Below the pieces are notes generated by a model. That model saw nothing but the letters and a program-made list of their open reading frames with translations, ran no database searches and was not told the origin of the DNA. Positions 16,562 through 25,143 of a stretch of 39,454 nucleotides of DNA are shown here, piece after piece (positions within the stretch are counted from its first letter, which is position 1; every line of letters starts with the position of its first letter). The stretch comes from an uncultured Coriobacteriaceae bacterium (GTDB lineage Bacteria > Actinomycetota > Coriobacteriia > Coriobacteriales > Atopobiaceae): contig CACZFB010000013.1 in the NCBI GenBank assembly GCA_902780305.1, positions 1-39,454 of the forward strand. Reading direction: 5' to 3'. The position numbers were made by a program, and so were the translations under genes.

Positions 16562-17761
16562 ATGCCCCGTGCGTCCATCGTCATTCCCTGCTACAACGCC
16601 GAGCGCTTTGTGGAAGCCACCCTGCAAAGCGCCCGCGCACAAACCGTGACCGACACCGAGATCGTGTGCGTGGACGACGGCTCCACCGACGGGACGCTCG
16701 CGCTGTTGCGACAGATTGCGCAAACGGACGAACGCATACGTGTGATTACCCAGCAAAACGGCGGCGAGGGCCCGGCACGCGACGCCGGGCGTGCTGCGGC
16801 GACGGGAGACTGGCTCTACTTCCTAGACGCGGACGACTTCATGCAGCCCACGCTGCTGGAGGAGGCCATCGCTCGCGGCGAGCAGACCGAGGCCGACGTG
16901 GTCATTTTTAAGACGCAGGAGCTGGACGACCAGACGGGCGAGATACGCGACTTTAAGTACTGCTTTGAGGTCGAGTGGCTCGACGGGCTGGACGTCTTCT
17001 GCCCGCTCGAGCATCCCACGCGCATCTTCAACTCCTTCCAGAACTGGGTGCACAACAAGCTCTTTCGCGGGTCGTTCGTGCGCGAGCACGGACTCGAGTT
17101 CCAACACGTGCGCCGCTCCGCCGACCTGCTCTTTACCTGCAGGGCGCTCAGCGAGGCTTCGCGCATCGCGCTGCTCGACCGCCAGCTGCACCTCTATCGC
17201 GTGAACAACCCCCACAGCGCGCTCTTTACCAGCGACGTCGCACCCCTCGACTTCTACGAGGGCTTCCTGGCGCTGCGGGCCACGCTCGAGGAGCGCGGCA
17301 CGTGGGACCTGTATCACGACGCGTTTGTAAGCTGGGCGCAGGAGGGCGTGTCCATGAACCTGCAGCGCACCAGGTCGTTTGGTGACTTCAAGACCATCGT
17401 GGACACCATGCGCGCCGAAGGTGTCGAGCGGCTCGACCTCATGGGCGTCTCGCGCGAGGTGGCCGTAAACCCCGACCGGTGGGACCGCTGCCACGCCCTG
17501 GTCACCAAGTCGACCGAGGAGCTGCTCTACCTCTACTTTTCCCTAGAGAAGCGCGACGTGGACTACCTGCGCACCGAGTGCTCCTGGAAGGACCTGCACC
17601 TGGCCAACCAGCAGAGCTGCATAGAGGAGCAAGACCGCATCCTCAAGCAGCAGCACGAGGACTTCCACAACGTGCTCAACTCGACCTCGTACCGTGTGGG
17701 CCGCGCCATTACCTCGCTGCCGCGCAACGCCACCAGGCTCTTGGGCCGCAGGGCGGAGTGA
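16562..17761 (+). CDS. Family 2 glycosyltransferase
   Basis: A 399-residue soluble GT2. The N-terminal GT-A domain starts ASIVIPCYNAERFVEATL, with VDDGSTDG (nucleotide binding, about 38-45) and YFLDADDF (metal-binding DxD, about 88-95). The C-terminal half is helical, ending in a Gln/Glu-rich segment (EEQDRILKQQHEDFHNVLNS) that could be a coiled coil. The final stretch STSYRVGRAITSLPR resembles a C-terminal tail seen in several wall-polymer GTs. The ATG is preceded by AAGGAG six bases upstream. Single gene, convergent with the ChW protein gene. Sugar specificity cannot be told from sequence. Confidence 0.9.
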   Translation: MPRASIVIPCYNAERFVEATLQSARAQTVTDTEIVCVDDGSTDGTLALLRQIAQTDERIRVITQQNGGEGPARDAGRAAATGDWLYFLDADDFMQPTLLEEAIARGEQTEADVVIFKTQELDDQTGEIRDFKYCFEVEWLDGLDVFCPLEHPTRIFNSFQNWVHNKLFRGSFVREHGLEFQHVRRSADLLFTCRALSEASRIALLDRQLHLYRVNNPHSALFTSDVAPLDFYEGFLALRATLEERGTWDLYHDAFVSWAQEGVSMNLQRTRSFGDFKTIVDTMRAEGVERLDLMGVSREVAVNPDRWDRCHALVTKSTEELLYLYFSLEKRDVDYLRTECSWKDLHLANQQSCIEEQDRILKQQHEDFHNVLNSTSYRVGRAITSLPRNATRLLGRRAE

Positions 17762-17767
17762 CGAAGC

Positions 17768-17798
17768 AGCCCGCGGGAGAAGAAATCCCCCACGGGCT
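17768..17798. terminator. Hairpin between convergent genes
   Basis: AGCCCGCGGG pairs with CCCCCACGGGCT with one mismatch around an A-rich loop. There is no T-tract on either strand. Possible bidirectional terminator for the GT2 and ChW genes. Confidence 0.4.
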
Positions 17799-17825
17799 GG
17801 AGCGGGCTGGAGCAGTCATCCGTGA

Positions 17826-20549
17826 CTAGCCGCGAAACGCTGGCTTGCCGGCATCGTAGCCCCGAGGCACCTGTCCTTGGGGAAGTACCTGGATTTCCAC
17901 GGCCTCAACACGCTTGGACATACCCGCGGTACCAGCATCATCGCCGTCTTTTGCCCAGCCAAGCCAACCATAGGTCTGGCTGTGCACGCGATACCACACG
18001 CTCATGTTTTTGGACAGCTCCGTACTGGGCGTCAGGCGAATCCGAACCGCCTCGACGCGACGAGATTTGCCAACAGTGCCCGCGATGGAGCCGTTTGAGC
18101 TCCACGTGCCTTCCCAACCCGACCTCTGCACATGCGTCTGATACTCAATGCCACCATCAAACGCCTGGCCGCTGACGCTCAGACGCATTGCCTCAAGTCG
18201 CTTGGACTTACCAGTGGTGCCAAACATGCCACCCGAGCGATTGCCTAGCCACCCTAAGGTCTGGACCTGCGCATTGCCACCAACATACCCCACAAACGAC
18301 GGCTCGCCCTCGACGAAACCCTCGGGTACCTGCCCCTTGGGCAGCACGACTGCCTGATACGCCTCAACACGCTTGCTCTGCCCAGAGGTGCCTGCGGGCT
18401 GGCCGTCCTTGGCCCAGCCGAGCCAGCCGTACGTCTGGCTGTGCACGCGATACCACACGGAAACATCGTCCGAGAGGTCGCCACCAAGCCTCATTTGGAT
18501 GGCCTCAATGCGCTTGGAGCTCCCGATAGACCCAGATACGCCCCCGTCTTTGGCCCACGCACCTTCCCAGCCAATGCCCTGGACATGGCTCCGGTACTCG
18601 ATGGTGCCGCCGTCGAGCTTCACGGTAATGGCCTCGAGCCGTTTGGACTCTCCAGTAACACCCGCCGTGCTACCTTTGGCACCGCTCGGCGCGTTCCAGC
18701 CATACGTCTGTGAGTGTGCGGTATACGAGATTTCAGTAGCAACGATGCGGTAGTCGGTGGAGGACTCAGCAAGCACGTAATTGCTCGCTTGCCCACCAAT
18801 AAGTCCGCTCGCGGTTGCCTTGTGGGTGCCCACCGAGGCGGTCCCGCCGCTCACGCTAACCGACACGTCGTCGCCGTTGGCCTTGTTGGAGACGGTGGCG
18901 GTCGGCTTGTGTTCGGACCCGTCGTACGCAAACATGGTGTTCGACCAAGCGACGGTGGCCTTGCGCGGGGAGATGGTAAAGGGTCCCGCGGATATTACGA
19001 CAGGGTCCCCCTCACGTTCCAGCTGATACTTGGCATAGTAGGTACCAGCGTCCTTGGGAGCGTTATTCCCCAATGCCTTGCCGTCCAAGCCATCCTTATA
19101 GTAGGTGATGTTTTTGGCATCGTAACTAGGAAGCTTATAACCCGCGTTCCAGTCTTTATCGGCCTCAAGCGTGGCTGCCACCGGCTGGCCATCGTACACC
19201 TTGTTTTGTGGCGCCACAATCTTGAGGGTGGCCTTGCCAAGGTTTTCTGGAAGCGTCTCGCTGCTGGGGTCGCTGTTTGTGCAGGCGCCGTGAGCATTGA
19301 TCTCCCGTATAAATTCCTCGTCGTCACCCAGGCTGCATGTTGCGATTATGGTATCGGCAGTGCCGGGCTGGGCAGCGTACGTCCAGCTGTGCTCGTGCCG
19401 CATAATCTGGCCCTCGACGCCGGTGATGTTATCTGAATCTCCCGGCGAACGCACGAAGTGTCTACCCACAAAGAAGCCGGCCTCCCCGCTGGCGGCCGCA
19501 TCACTCGTAAAGTACTTGGCGGGATCTTCGTTTGGGTAGTAAGTCAGATAACCAGTCGTGAACACACCTATGCTCTGCCAACTCCTATAGTCGAATTCTT
19601 GTATCGGCCAAGTCTTTAGTGAGACACCAATCTCGGCTGGCGTTCCCGATGCATCCTCGAGCCAGCCCACAACGTTGATCTTGTTATACGTGGAGCCCTC
19701 ATTATAAGGATAGGGACTACACGTTATCCTAACGTTAGAAACCTTTCCATCGCTACCGTTGTCCACAATCCGCACTGCTCCGCGAATGTTAAACTCCGCC
19801 CCATCAATTGCATCACCCACGTACACGCCTTCGCCGTTACTGGTTATGGAGCCACCATACATATTGAACGTAGCGTGGTCGCCAATCGAGACACCGGAAT
19901 GCTTGCAGCCCGTTATCGTGCCGCCCTCCATAGTAAATACGGCCTGTTTGCTTGCATTGTCACCGTAGTTATACATAAACACGCCATCGCCATCCTCGGA
20001 CGCAATGACGCCACCCTTCATAGTGAGCTGGCCATTGCCGTTTACGTATGTGCCGTTCTTGATGGTACCGCTCCACATGATGGCCTTAACATCATCCAAG
20101 TCAACAGTACCCGCTACGCAACCTGAGCCTTTTTCATCCTTAATCGTAAAGCACGCACCGTCTACGACTTGGTCGGCTGGCCTCACCTTGATGCCGCCCG
20201 TGAATGCGTATCCATTCAGATCCAGCGTCTTGCTACCATTCAACGTTATGGTCGTCTCGCCGTCTGCAATCGCCACATCGTCTTCCAGACAAAGCAGGGT
20301 TGTGGTGGCCTCGGACTCCTGCCACGCGATTAGCGCGATGTCAATATCAGTGAACGCTCTGGATTCACCCGAGGCCGGCTCAAGCCAGGCTACCACGTGG
20401 TTCATACTCTGCGTGCTAACGTCTGTTGGCTCTTCTTTGAATGCCTCGACCTCTACGGTCTCTTGGGCAATGCCCACGGCTGGAAACATGGCCAGCGCAA
20501 TCACAACCATGCAGAATAACACGAGCAGCAACTTCGTTTTTTGTCTCAT
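17826..20549 (-). CDS. Secreted surface protein: beta-helix, MBG domain, six ChW repeats
   Basis: A 907-residue secreted protein. Residues 1-28 are a signal peptide (RQKTK, hydrophobic core, cleavage after VGIA). Residues about 60-330 show right-handed parallel beta-helix features (repeated MEGGTITG, MYGGSITS units). About 440-600 contain MBG_2-like segments (KVYDGQPVAATL, AYDGSEHKPTATV). From about 603 to the end there are six ChW-type repeats with the pattern H-x-Q-x-x-G-W ... G-x-(S/T)-x-(K/R)-R-(L/V/I)-E-A; units 3 and 6 are nearly identical. No LPXTG motif, so ChW repeats or wall polymers probably provide surface attachment. The ATG at 20549 has AAGGGA upstream and is preferred to the ATG at 20567. 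The N-terminal half is visibly more AT-rich than neighbours, hinting at transfer. Confidence 0.88.
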   Translation of the reverse strand: MRQKTKLLLVLFCMVVIALAMFPAVGIAQETVEVEAFKEEPTDVSTQSMNHVVAWLEPASGESRAFTDIDIALIAWQESEATTTLLCLEDDVAIADGETTITLNGSKTLDLNGYAFTGGIKVRPADQVVDGACFTIKDEKGSGCVAGTVDLDDVKAIMWSGTIKNGTYVNGNGQLTMKGGVIASEDGDGVFMYNYGDNASKQAVFTMEGGTITGCKHSGVSIGDHATFNMYGGSITSNGEGVYVGDAIDGAEFNIRGAVRIVDNGSDGKVSNVRITCSPYPYNEGSTYNKINVVGWLEDASGTPAEIGVSLKTWPIQEFDYRSWQSIGVFTTGYLTYYPNEDPAKYFTSDAAASGEAGFFVGRHFVRSPGDSDNITGVEGQIMRHEHSWTYAAQPGTADTIIATCSLGDDEEFIREINAHGACTNSDPSSETLPENLGKATLKIVAPQNKVYDGQPVAATLEADKDWNAGYKLPSYDAKNITYYKDGLDGKALGNNAPKDAGTYYAKYQLEREGDPVVISAGPFTISPRKATVAWSNTMFAYDGSEHKPTATVSNKANGDDVSVSVSGGTASVGTHKATASGLIGGQASNYVLAESSTDYRIVATEISYTAHSQTYGWNAPSGAKGSTAGVTGESKRLEAITVKLDGGTIEYRSHVQGIGWEGAWAKDGGVSGSIGSSKRIEAIQMRLGGDLSDDVSVWYRVHSQTYGWLGWAKDGQPAGTSGQSKRVEAYQAVVLPKGQVPEGFVEGEPSFVGYVGGNAQVQTLGWLGNRSGGMFGTTGKSKRLEAMRLSVSGQAFDGGIEYQTHVQRSGWEGTWSSNGSIAGTVGKSRRVEAVRIRLTPSTELSKNMSVWYRVHSQTYGWLGWAKDGDDAGTAGMSKRVEAVEIQVLPQGQVPRGYDAGKPAFRG

Positions 20550-20631
20550 TTCTCGTTCCCTTCCCATACGTAGCCGCTAGGTTACCCCAAAGCAAAAGAG
20601 GCTCCTCTGCATCCACCGCGGCCAATATCAT

Positions 20632-20640
20632 ATAATAGCA
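20632..20640 (-). promoter_or_regulatory. Extended -10 promoter of the ChW surface protein gene
   Basis: On the minus strand TGC-TATTAT, an extended -10 (TGn motif), about 83 bases before the ATG at 20549. No strong -35 is needed for this class. It lies in an AT-rich island. Confidence 0.5.
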
Positions 20641-20662
20641 TGTGCTCATGCGCATGACGGAG

Positions 20663-20682
20663 AAAAAGCCTGCTGAGCAGGC
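20663..20682 (-). terminator. Intrinsic terminator downstream of the double-GT2 gene
   Basis: On the minus strand GCCTGC, loop TCA, GCAGGC, followed by TTTTT: a textbook rho-independent terminator. It is about 120 bases after the stop of the gene ending at 20803 and just upstream of the ChW gene promoter, insulating the two. Confidence 0.75.
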
Positions 20683-20802
20683 GGAGATGATGAGGGTGTG
20701 TCCTAAATAAGCGCCTATTGCGGGCGGGCAACCGGGACAATACCCCGAGTCCACCACCCGTATCTGCTGGGAATGCGAGGGCGCGTCTAAAGAAGCACCT
20801 TG

Positions 20803-23265
20803 CTACTCCCCCAGCTCGAAGAAGGTGCCGAAGCCGTCGAGGTTGGGGTTTATCACCGGGTCGCCGGCCGAGAAGAACTCGGCGTGGCGCACCAGCATGC
20901 GGCCCTTCTCGGCCAGGTAGCGGGCACGCAGGCGCACATCCGTCCGCTCGCGCCCGCGCGACGCGAACTCGCGGTGATAGAGCACCGCATGCGCGGCGAC
21001 CGTGGACACGTACCCGCGCTCGCGGGCGCGCAGGCAGAAATCGCCGTCGTTGAAGCCCACCGCAAGTCGCTCGTTGTAACCGCCCAGCTCGTCGAACACC
21101 GACCTGCGGACCATTTGGCAGGCACCGGTAACCATGCTGTAGTCACCAGGCATGGCCACGGCATAGGCCGGTCCCTGTTCGCCACCCTCCACGTTTTGGC
21201 ACACGTGGCAAAAGTCGCCGTTGGGGTTGGCCACAAGGCCCACGTGCTGGACCAGCCCATCCCCATACAAGAGCTTTGCGCCCACGACGCCCACCTCGGG
21301 ACGCGCGAAGCAGCGCAGCAGCTCTTCGATCCATTCGGGCTCGATGACCTCGGTGTCGTTGTTGAGCAGCACGACGAACTCGCCTTCGCTCTGCTCCACG
21401 CCGCAGTTCACGATTGCGGAGTAGTTGAACGCCCCCGGCTCGGGAGGATTCCACGTGACCACGCGCACACGCTCGTCGCGGGCCGTCAGCTCGTCGTAGA
21501 GCTCGAACGTACGCGGGTCCTGGCTGCCGTTCTCCACGAGCACGACCTCAAACCTCACGAAGGTCGAGCGCTCGAGGATGGAGGTGACGCAGGTGCGCAA
21601 CAAGTCGGGATGGTCGCGCGTGGGAATCACGACGCTCACCTTGGGCAGGAAGTCGGGCAGCTCGTAGCGCACGTCGTAGGTGTAGGGCAAGGGGCCGTCC
21701 ACCACATACGCCACGATGCCGCGGCGTGAGAGATGCGCCTCCAGGGCACGTCTCCCCGCCTCGTGGGCATAGGGCTTCTGGTTGTCGCCACCCGCCGTGG
21801 AGCCCTCGTGGTCGCGCCAGTGGTACAGCACGCGCGGCACATGCACGATGCCACGCGCGACCTCGAACGCCTTGAGGGTGAGGTCGTAATCCTGCGCGCC
21901 CGAAAGCGCGACGTCGGCACGCTCGGTGTTCTCCAACACGAACCGGCTCACCATGAGCAGGTGGGTGACGTAGTTGTGGGTGTAGAGCTTTCCGTAGTTG
22001 GGGAAGGTCTTAAAGGCGGGCGTCCTCACACCGCCCTCGTCCAGGCGATCCTCGTCGCAATACAGCAGGTCGGCCTGCGGATTGTTGTGGATGGCCTGCA
22101 CGTAGTGCCACAGGGCATCCGGCTCAAGCACATCGTCGTGGTCCAAGAACGTCACATAGTCTCCGTGTGCCGCGGCTATGCCAACATTGGTGTTCTCGGC
22201 AATGGAACGGTTCTCCACCTTTAGGATCCGCACGCGCGTATCGGACACGCCGGCTAGTACCGCGTCCACCGGCTCGCACGGTCCGCTCGCGTTGACCACC
22301 ACCAGCTCCCACTGACCGTACGACTGCCGCAGCACCGACGTCACGGCCTCCTCGAGGAAGGTGGCATCGGGCCTGAACACCGGCATCACCACGCTGATGA
22401 GCGGGGCCTCGCTGGCGGCGAGCTCCATGGACGCCGTTCGTTGTCGCGCGAGCTCAGCCTGCGTGGCCTTGTGCGCCTTGAACCACGTGGGGTATTCGGG
22501 GTCTGCCGCGGCTCCTCCCAAACGCAGCCGGGCATCTGCCAGCATGCCTTGGGCACGCGGTGCGTTCATGCCACAGAAGCCCGCAAGCGACGTGTCGTCA
22601 GTAAGTGACGCTATTACATAGAAGGACTGCACGGACTCGGGCAACACGCACGACAGCGTGATGAGACGCTCGTTCTGTGACGTGTCGCGCATGTTGGGAA
22701 CCACGTGGTCCTCCAGCACGAACACCCTCGCGGGGATTCTGGTACCACGGACGTCAAACGCCTCCAGGCAAACCGGCAGGCTCGCGTCGTCGGTGGGAAA
22801 CGACGCCCGCACGCGCCACACGACGTCGCCGTTGGCTGCCGGCCACACCTCGTAGATGCTCACCTGCGGCCAACCGGAACGCTCGCGCTGCTCCATCCCC
22901 CGCAATGCCGCCGCCTCCTCGGGCTTGGTGGCCGTAAGCAGGCGCGAGCTGATCTTGGACCGAAGCGCGGGAAACTCCAGCCGCCCTATCTCGTGCTCCT
23001 CCATCAGCACGGAAATCATCACCTCTTTGGCAAGCAGTGGCACAACCGCAACCCACTGGCCATCGGCACCTTGCGGCACCAGGTCGCAGGGCACCTGTCC
23101 GCCGCCTTTGACCTTTGCCACGGAGGTGAGCTCGCGGGAGGGCACGAGCGTTTGGAACGCGAGGTAGCCCACTCCCTCGCCCCGGCACATCGACGTTGCG
23201 CGGACCAAAGACGCCGCCCGTGGGTTTCCCTTTTTGTCCGCTCGAGAAAAGGCGTCGCGCTTCAT
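20803..23265 (-). CDS. Two-domain family 2 glycosyltransferase
   Basis: An 820-residue soluble protein with an N-terminal non-catalytic region (about 1-280) and two GT-A domains. Domain 1 begins ISVVMPVFRPDATF (about 287) with the metal motif LDHDDVLEPDA (about 372) and LLYCDEDRLDE. Domain 2 begins VSVVIPTRDHPDLL (about 542) with LVENGSQD, VLLNNDTEV (about 633), VTGACQMVRRSVFDELGGYNE and FNDGDFCLR. Both acidic motifs are intact, unlike the related 1045-residue protein near 9696. Tandem-GT proteins of this kind often build rhamnan or other wall polysaccharide backbones. The ATG at 23265 has GGAGGAG six bases upstream. It lies 25 bases after rfbC, so it is co-transcribed; dTDP-rhamnose as donor is an inference from that linkage. 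Confidence 0.9.
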   Translation of the reverse strand: MKRDAFSRADKKGNPRAASLVRATSMCRGEGVGYLAFQTLVPSRELTSVAKVKGGGQVPCDLVPQGADGQWVAVVPLLAKEVMISVLMEEHEIGRLEFPALRSKISSRLLTATKPEEAAALRGMEQRERSGWPQVSIYEVWPAANGDVVWRVRASFPTDDASLPVCLEAFDVRGTRIPARVFVLEDHVVPNMRDTSQNERLITLSCVLPESVQSFYVIASLTDDTSLAGFCGMNAPRAQGMLADARLRLGGAAADPEYPTWFKAHKATQAELARQRTASMELAASEAPLISVVMPVFRPDATFLEEAVTSVLRQSYGQWELVVVNASGPCEPVDAVLAGVSDTRVRILKVENRSIAENTNVGIAAAHGDYVTFLDHDDVLEPDALWHYVQAIHNNPQADLLYCDEDRLDEGGVRTPAFKTFPNYGKLYTHNYVTHLLMVSRFVLENTERADVALSGAQDYDLTLKAFEVARGIVHVPRVLYHWRDHEGSTAGGDNQKPYAHEAGRRALEAHLSRRGIVAYVVDGPLPYTYDVRYELPDFLPKVSVVIPTRDHPDLLRTCVTSILERSTFVRFEVVLVENGSQDPRTFELYDELTARDERVRVVTWNPPEPGAFNYSAIVNCGVEQSEGEFVVLLNNDTEVIEPEWIEELLRCFARPEVGVVGAKLLYGDGLVQHVGLVANPNGDFCHVCQNVEGGEQGPAYAVAMPGDYSMVTGACQMVRRSVFDELGGYNERLAVGFNDGDFCLRARERGYVSTVAAHAVLYHREFASRGRERTDVRLRARYLAEKGRMLVRHAEFFSAGDPVINPNLDGFGTFFELGE

Positions 23266-23290
23266 GCCCGTCTCCTCCGTGTGCTCGTGC

Positions 23291-23887
23291 TTATAACAAT
23301 CGCGTCTTGCGCAGGCTCGCAAGCGAGGGATGCTCGAGGTCCTTGTTGGAGAGCACCAGCTTGGACGGATCGAATGCCGCCTCGCCCAAGAGCGCGGGCC
23401 ATTCTATGCCAATGGCGGGATCGTTCCACATGAGCCCGCCCTCGTCTCCGGGATGATAGAAGTCATCGCACTTGTACGAGAACTCCGCCGTATGCGAGAG
23501 CACCAGGAAGCCGTGCGCGAAGCCACGCGGGATAAAAAGCTGACGGCGGTTCTCGGCAGAGAGGACAACGCCTTCCCACTTGCCCCACGTGGGACTTCCC
23601 GGACGCAGGTCCACGCACACGTCGAACACCGTGCCACTCAGCACGCGTACGAGCTTGGCCTGCGGATGTTCGATCTGAAAGTGCAACCCCCTGAGTACGC
23701 CCCGAGTGCTGGACGACTGGTTGTCCTGCACGAATTCGCAGGTGATGCCACCCGCCTCGAAGTCCGTACGCTTGTAGGTCTCCATAAAGTAGCCGCGGCG
23801 GTCGCCATACGACTTTGTGTCCACGATCACCACGCCCTCAATTTGGGTCGTGGTAAACGTAAAGTTGCCCGAAGTCACCTGTGACAT
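23291..23887 (-). CDS. rfbC: dTDP-4-dehydrorhamnose 3,5-epimerase
   Basis: A 198-residue cupin-fold enzyme converting dTDP-4-keto-6-deoxyglucose to dTDP-4-keto-rhamnose. Motifs: GDRRGYFMETY, QDNQSSSTRGVLRGLHFQ with the catalytic His, VRVLSGTVFDVCVDLR, and FIPRGFAHGFLVLS. The ATG at 23887 has GGGGGAG seven bases upstream; upstream in-frame codons lack one. It is first in an operon with the two-domain GT. rfbB lies 12 kb away; rfbA and rfbD are not in the window. Confidence 0.95.
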   Translation of the reverse strand: MSQVTSGNFTFTTTQIEGVVIVDTKSYGDRRGYFMETYKRTDFEAGGITCEFVQDNQSSSTRGVLRGLHFQIEHPQAKLVRVLSGTVFDVCVDLRPGSPTWGKWEGVVLSAENRRQLFIPRGFAHGFLVLSHTAEFSYKCDDFYHPGDEGGLMWNDPAIGIEWPALLGEAAFDPSKLVLSNKDLEHPSLASLRKTRLL

Positions 23888-23929
23888 GCGAATTCTCCCC
23901 CACCCGCGGTCGTTCGATTTTGCATTCCC

Positions 23930-23935
23930 ATAATA
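23930..23935 (-). promoter_or_regulatory. Possible -10 box of the rfbC operon
   Basis: Minus-strand TATTAT, 42 bases before the rfbC ATG. The -35 region is GC-rich without a clear hexamer. Confidence 0.35.
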
Positions 23936-24084
23936 CCCGATGGGGGCGCACATCCGCGCGCGAGGCCGCACCTTTCGGCTACTCTTCACGGGTTGCTTGC
24001 CCGCGCCGTGCGCTGGGGAAAAGTAACCCTTTTTGTGCTTAGCACGGGATGTGCAAAAGGTGCCACGACCCAAACGAACATTCT

Positions 24085-24093
24085 TGGTATAGT
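24085..24093 (+). promoter_or_regulatory. Extended -10 promoter placed for a leaderless transcript
   Basis: TGG-TATAGT (TGn plus -10). The ATG of the next gene is at 24101, seven bases past the hexamer, about where transcription would start, and there is no Shine-Dalgarno sequence in between. Confidence 0.5.
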
Positions 24094-24100
24094 AGTGCGC

Positions 24101-24781
24101 ATGAAGACTCTAGCCGTAATACCCGCATACAACGAGGAGGACTGCCTCGAGCAGACGGTTCGCTCGCTCGCCACAGCCTGTCCCGAGGTGGACCACCTGG
24201 TGGTGAACGACGGCTCCACCGACGCCACGCAGCTCATTTGCGAGCGTTGCGGGTTTACGCACGTAAACCTGCCCATCAACTGTGGCCTCGCCTGCGGGTT
24301 TCAAACCGGCATGAAGTACGCGCTGCGCCATGGCTACGACGCCGTGGTCCAGTTCGACGCCGACGGCCAGCACCTGCCCGAGTACATCCCCACCATGGGC
24401 GCGGCCATGGAGGCGCAGGGCGCCGACATCGTTATTGCTTCGCGCGTGCTTGCCGGCGAGCGCATCGAGGGGGCGCGCGGCGCGGGATCACGGCTCATCT
24501 CCACGCTCATACGCCTGACGTCAGGCGTTCGCCTGACTGATCCTACCTCGGGCATGCGCCTGTACAACCGACGCATGATCGAGCTCTTCGCGCATGGGCG
24601 CGACCTGACTCCCGAACCCGACACGGTGGCACTTATCGCCCGCCGGGGAGGCAAGGTAGCCGAGGTTCCCGCCACCATGCAGGAGCGCCAGGGTGGGCAG
24701 AGTTACCTCGACCTGCCACACGTTATTCGCTACATGACCCGCACCTGCGCGTCCATCCTGTTCTTCCAATGGTTTAGATAG
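24101..24781 (+). CDS. DPM1-like family 2 glycosyltransferase
   Basis: A 226-residue GT2 without membrane segments. It begins TLAVIPAYNEEDCLEQTV, then VVNDGSTDAT (about 45-54), GLACGFQTGMKYAL, VVQFDADGQHLPEYIP with the DxD motif (about 86), VIASRVLAGE and LTDPTSGMRLYNRRM, all typical of the dolichyl/polyprenyl-phosphate mannosyltransferase-like branch. It probably attaches a sugar to undecaprenyl phosphate, or acts in glycopolymer decoration. The ATG at 24101 has no ribosome binding site and sits seven bases after an extended -10, suggesting leaderless translation. A DUF2304 gene follows eight bases later, a common pairing. Confidence 0.88.
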   Translation: MKTLAVIPAYNEEDCLEQTVRSLATACPEVDHLVVNDGSTDATQLICERCGFTHVNLPINCGLACGFQTGMKYALRHGYDAVVQFDADGQHLPEYIPTMGAAMEAQGADIVIASRVLAGERIEGARGAGSRLISTLIRLTSGVRLTDPTSGMRLYNRRMIELFAHGRDLTPEPDTVALIARRGGKVAEVPATMQERQGGQSYLDLPHVIRYMTRTCASILFFQWFR

Positions 24782-24789
24782 GAGTGCGC

Positions 24790-25143
24790 ATGTCCCTCAC
24801 GCTCCGCATCCTGTGCATCCTGGGCTCGGCCATCACGTTTTTGGTCATCGCGAGCCGCGTGCGCAAGGCACGCGTACGCATTGACGACTCGGTGTTTTGG
24901 ATCGTGTTCTCGTTTGCCCTGCTCGTCATCGCCATCTTCCCCAACATCCCCTCCTTCTTCGCGCGGCTGTTTGGGTTCCAGGCAACGAGCAACTTCGTGT
25001 TTTTGGTCGTTATCTGCGTGCTGCTCATGCGCGAGTTCTCCAACACCATAAAGATCTCCACGCTCAACGCGCGGTTGGACGAGCTCGTGCAGGAACAGGC
25101 ACTGCAAGCCATGGAGGAGGTCGACGATGACCAGCAGTCCTAG
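24790..25143 (+). CDS. DUF2304 family membrane protein
   Basis: A 117-residue protein with three hydrophobic segments (about residues 4-21, 35-53 and 66-84) and a charged C-terminal helix rich in Glu and Asp. These features and its position directly after a DPM1-like GT2 fit DUF2304, which is thought to act as a membrane partner of the GT. The ATG at 24790 has AGGAG five bases upstream. The last 17 bases overlap the start of the next GT gene, so the operon is tightly coupled. No catalytic residues are evident. Confidence 0.85.
   Translation: MSLTLRILCILGSAITFLVIASRVRKARVRIDDSVFWIVFSFALLVIAIFPNIPSFFARLFGFQATSNFVFLVVICVLLMREFSNTIKISTLNARLDELVQEQALQAMEEVDDDQQS

Noticed and set aside
20631..20636. 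Plus-strand TATAAT as a promoter
   Set aside because: No plus-strand gene lies downstream; the minus-strand reading gives an extended -10 correctly placed for the ChW protein gene.
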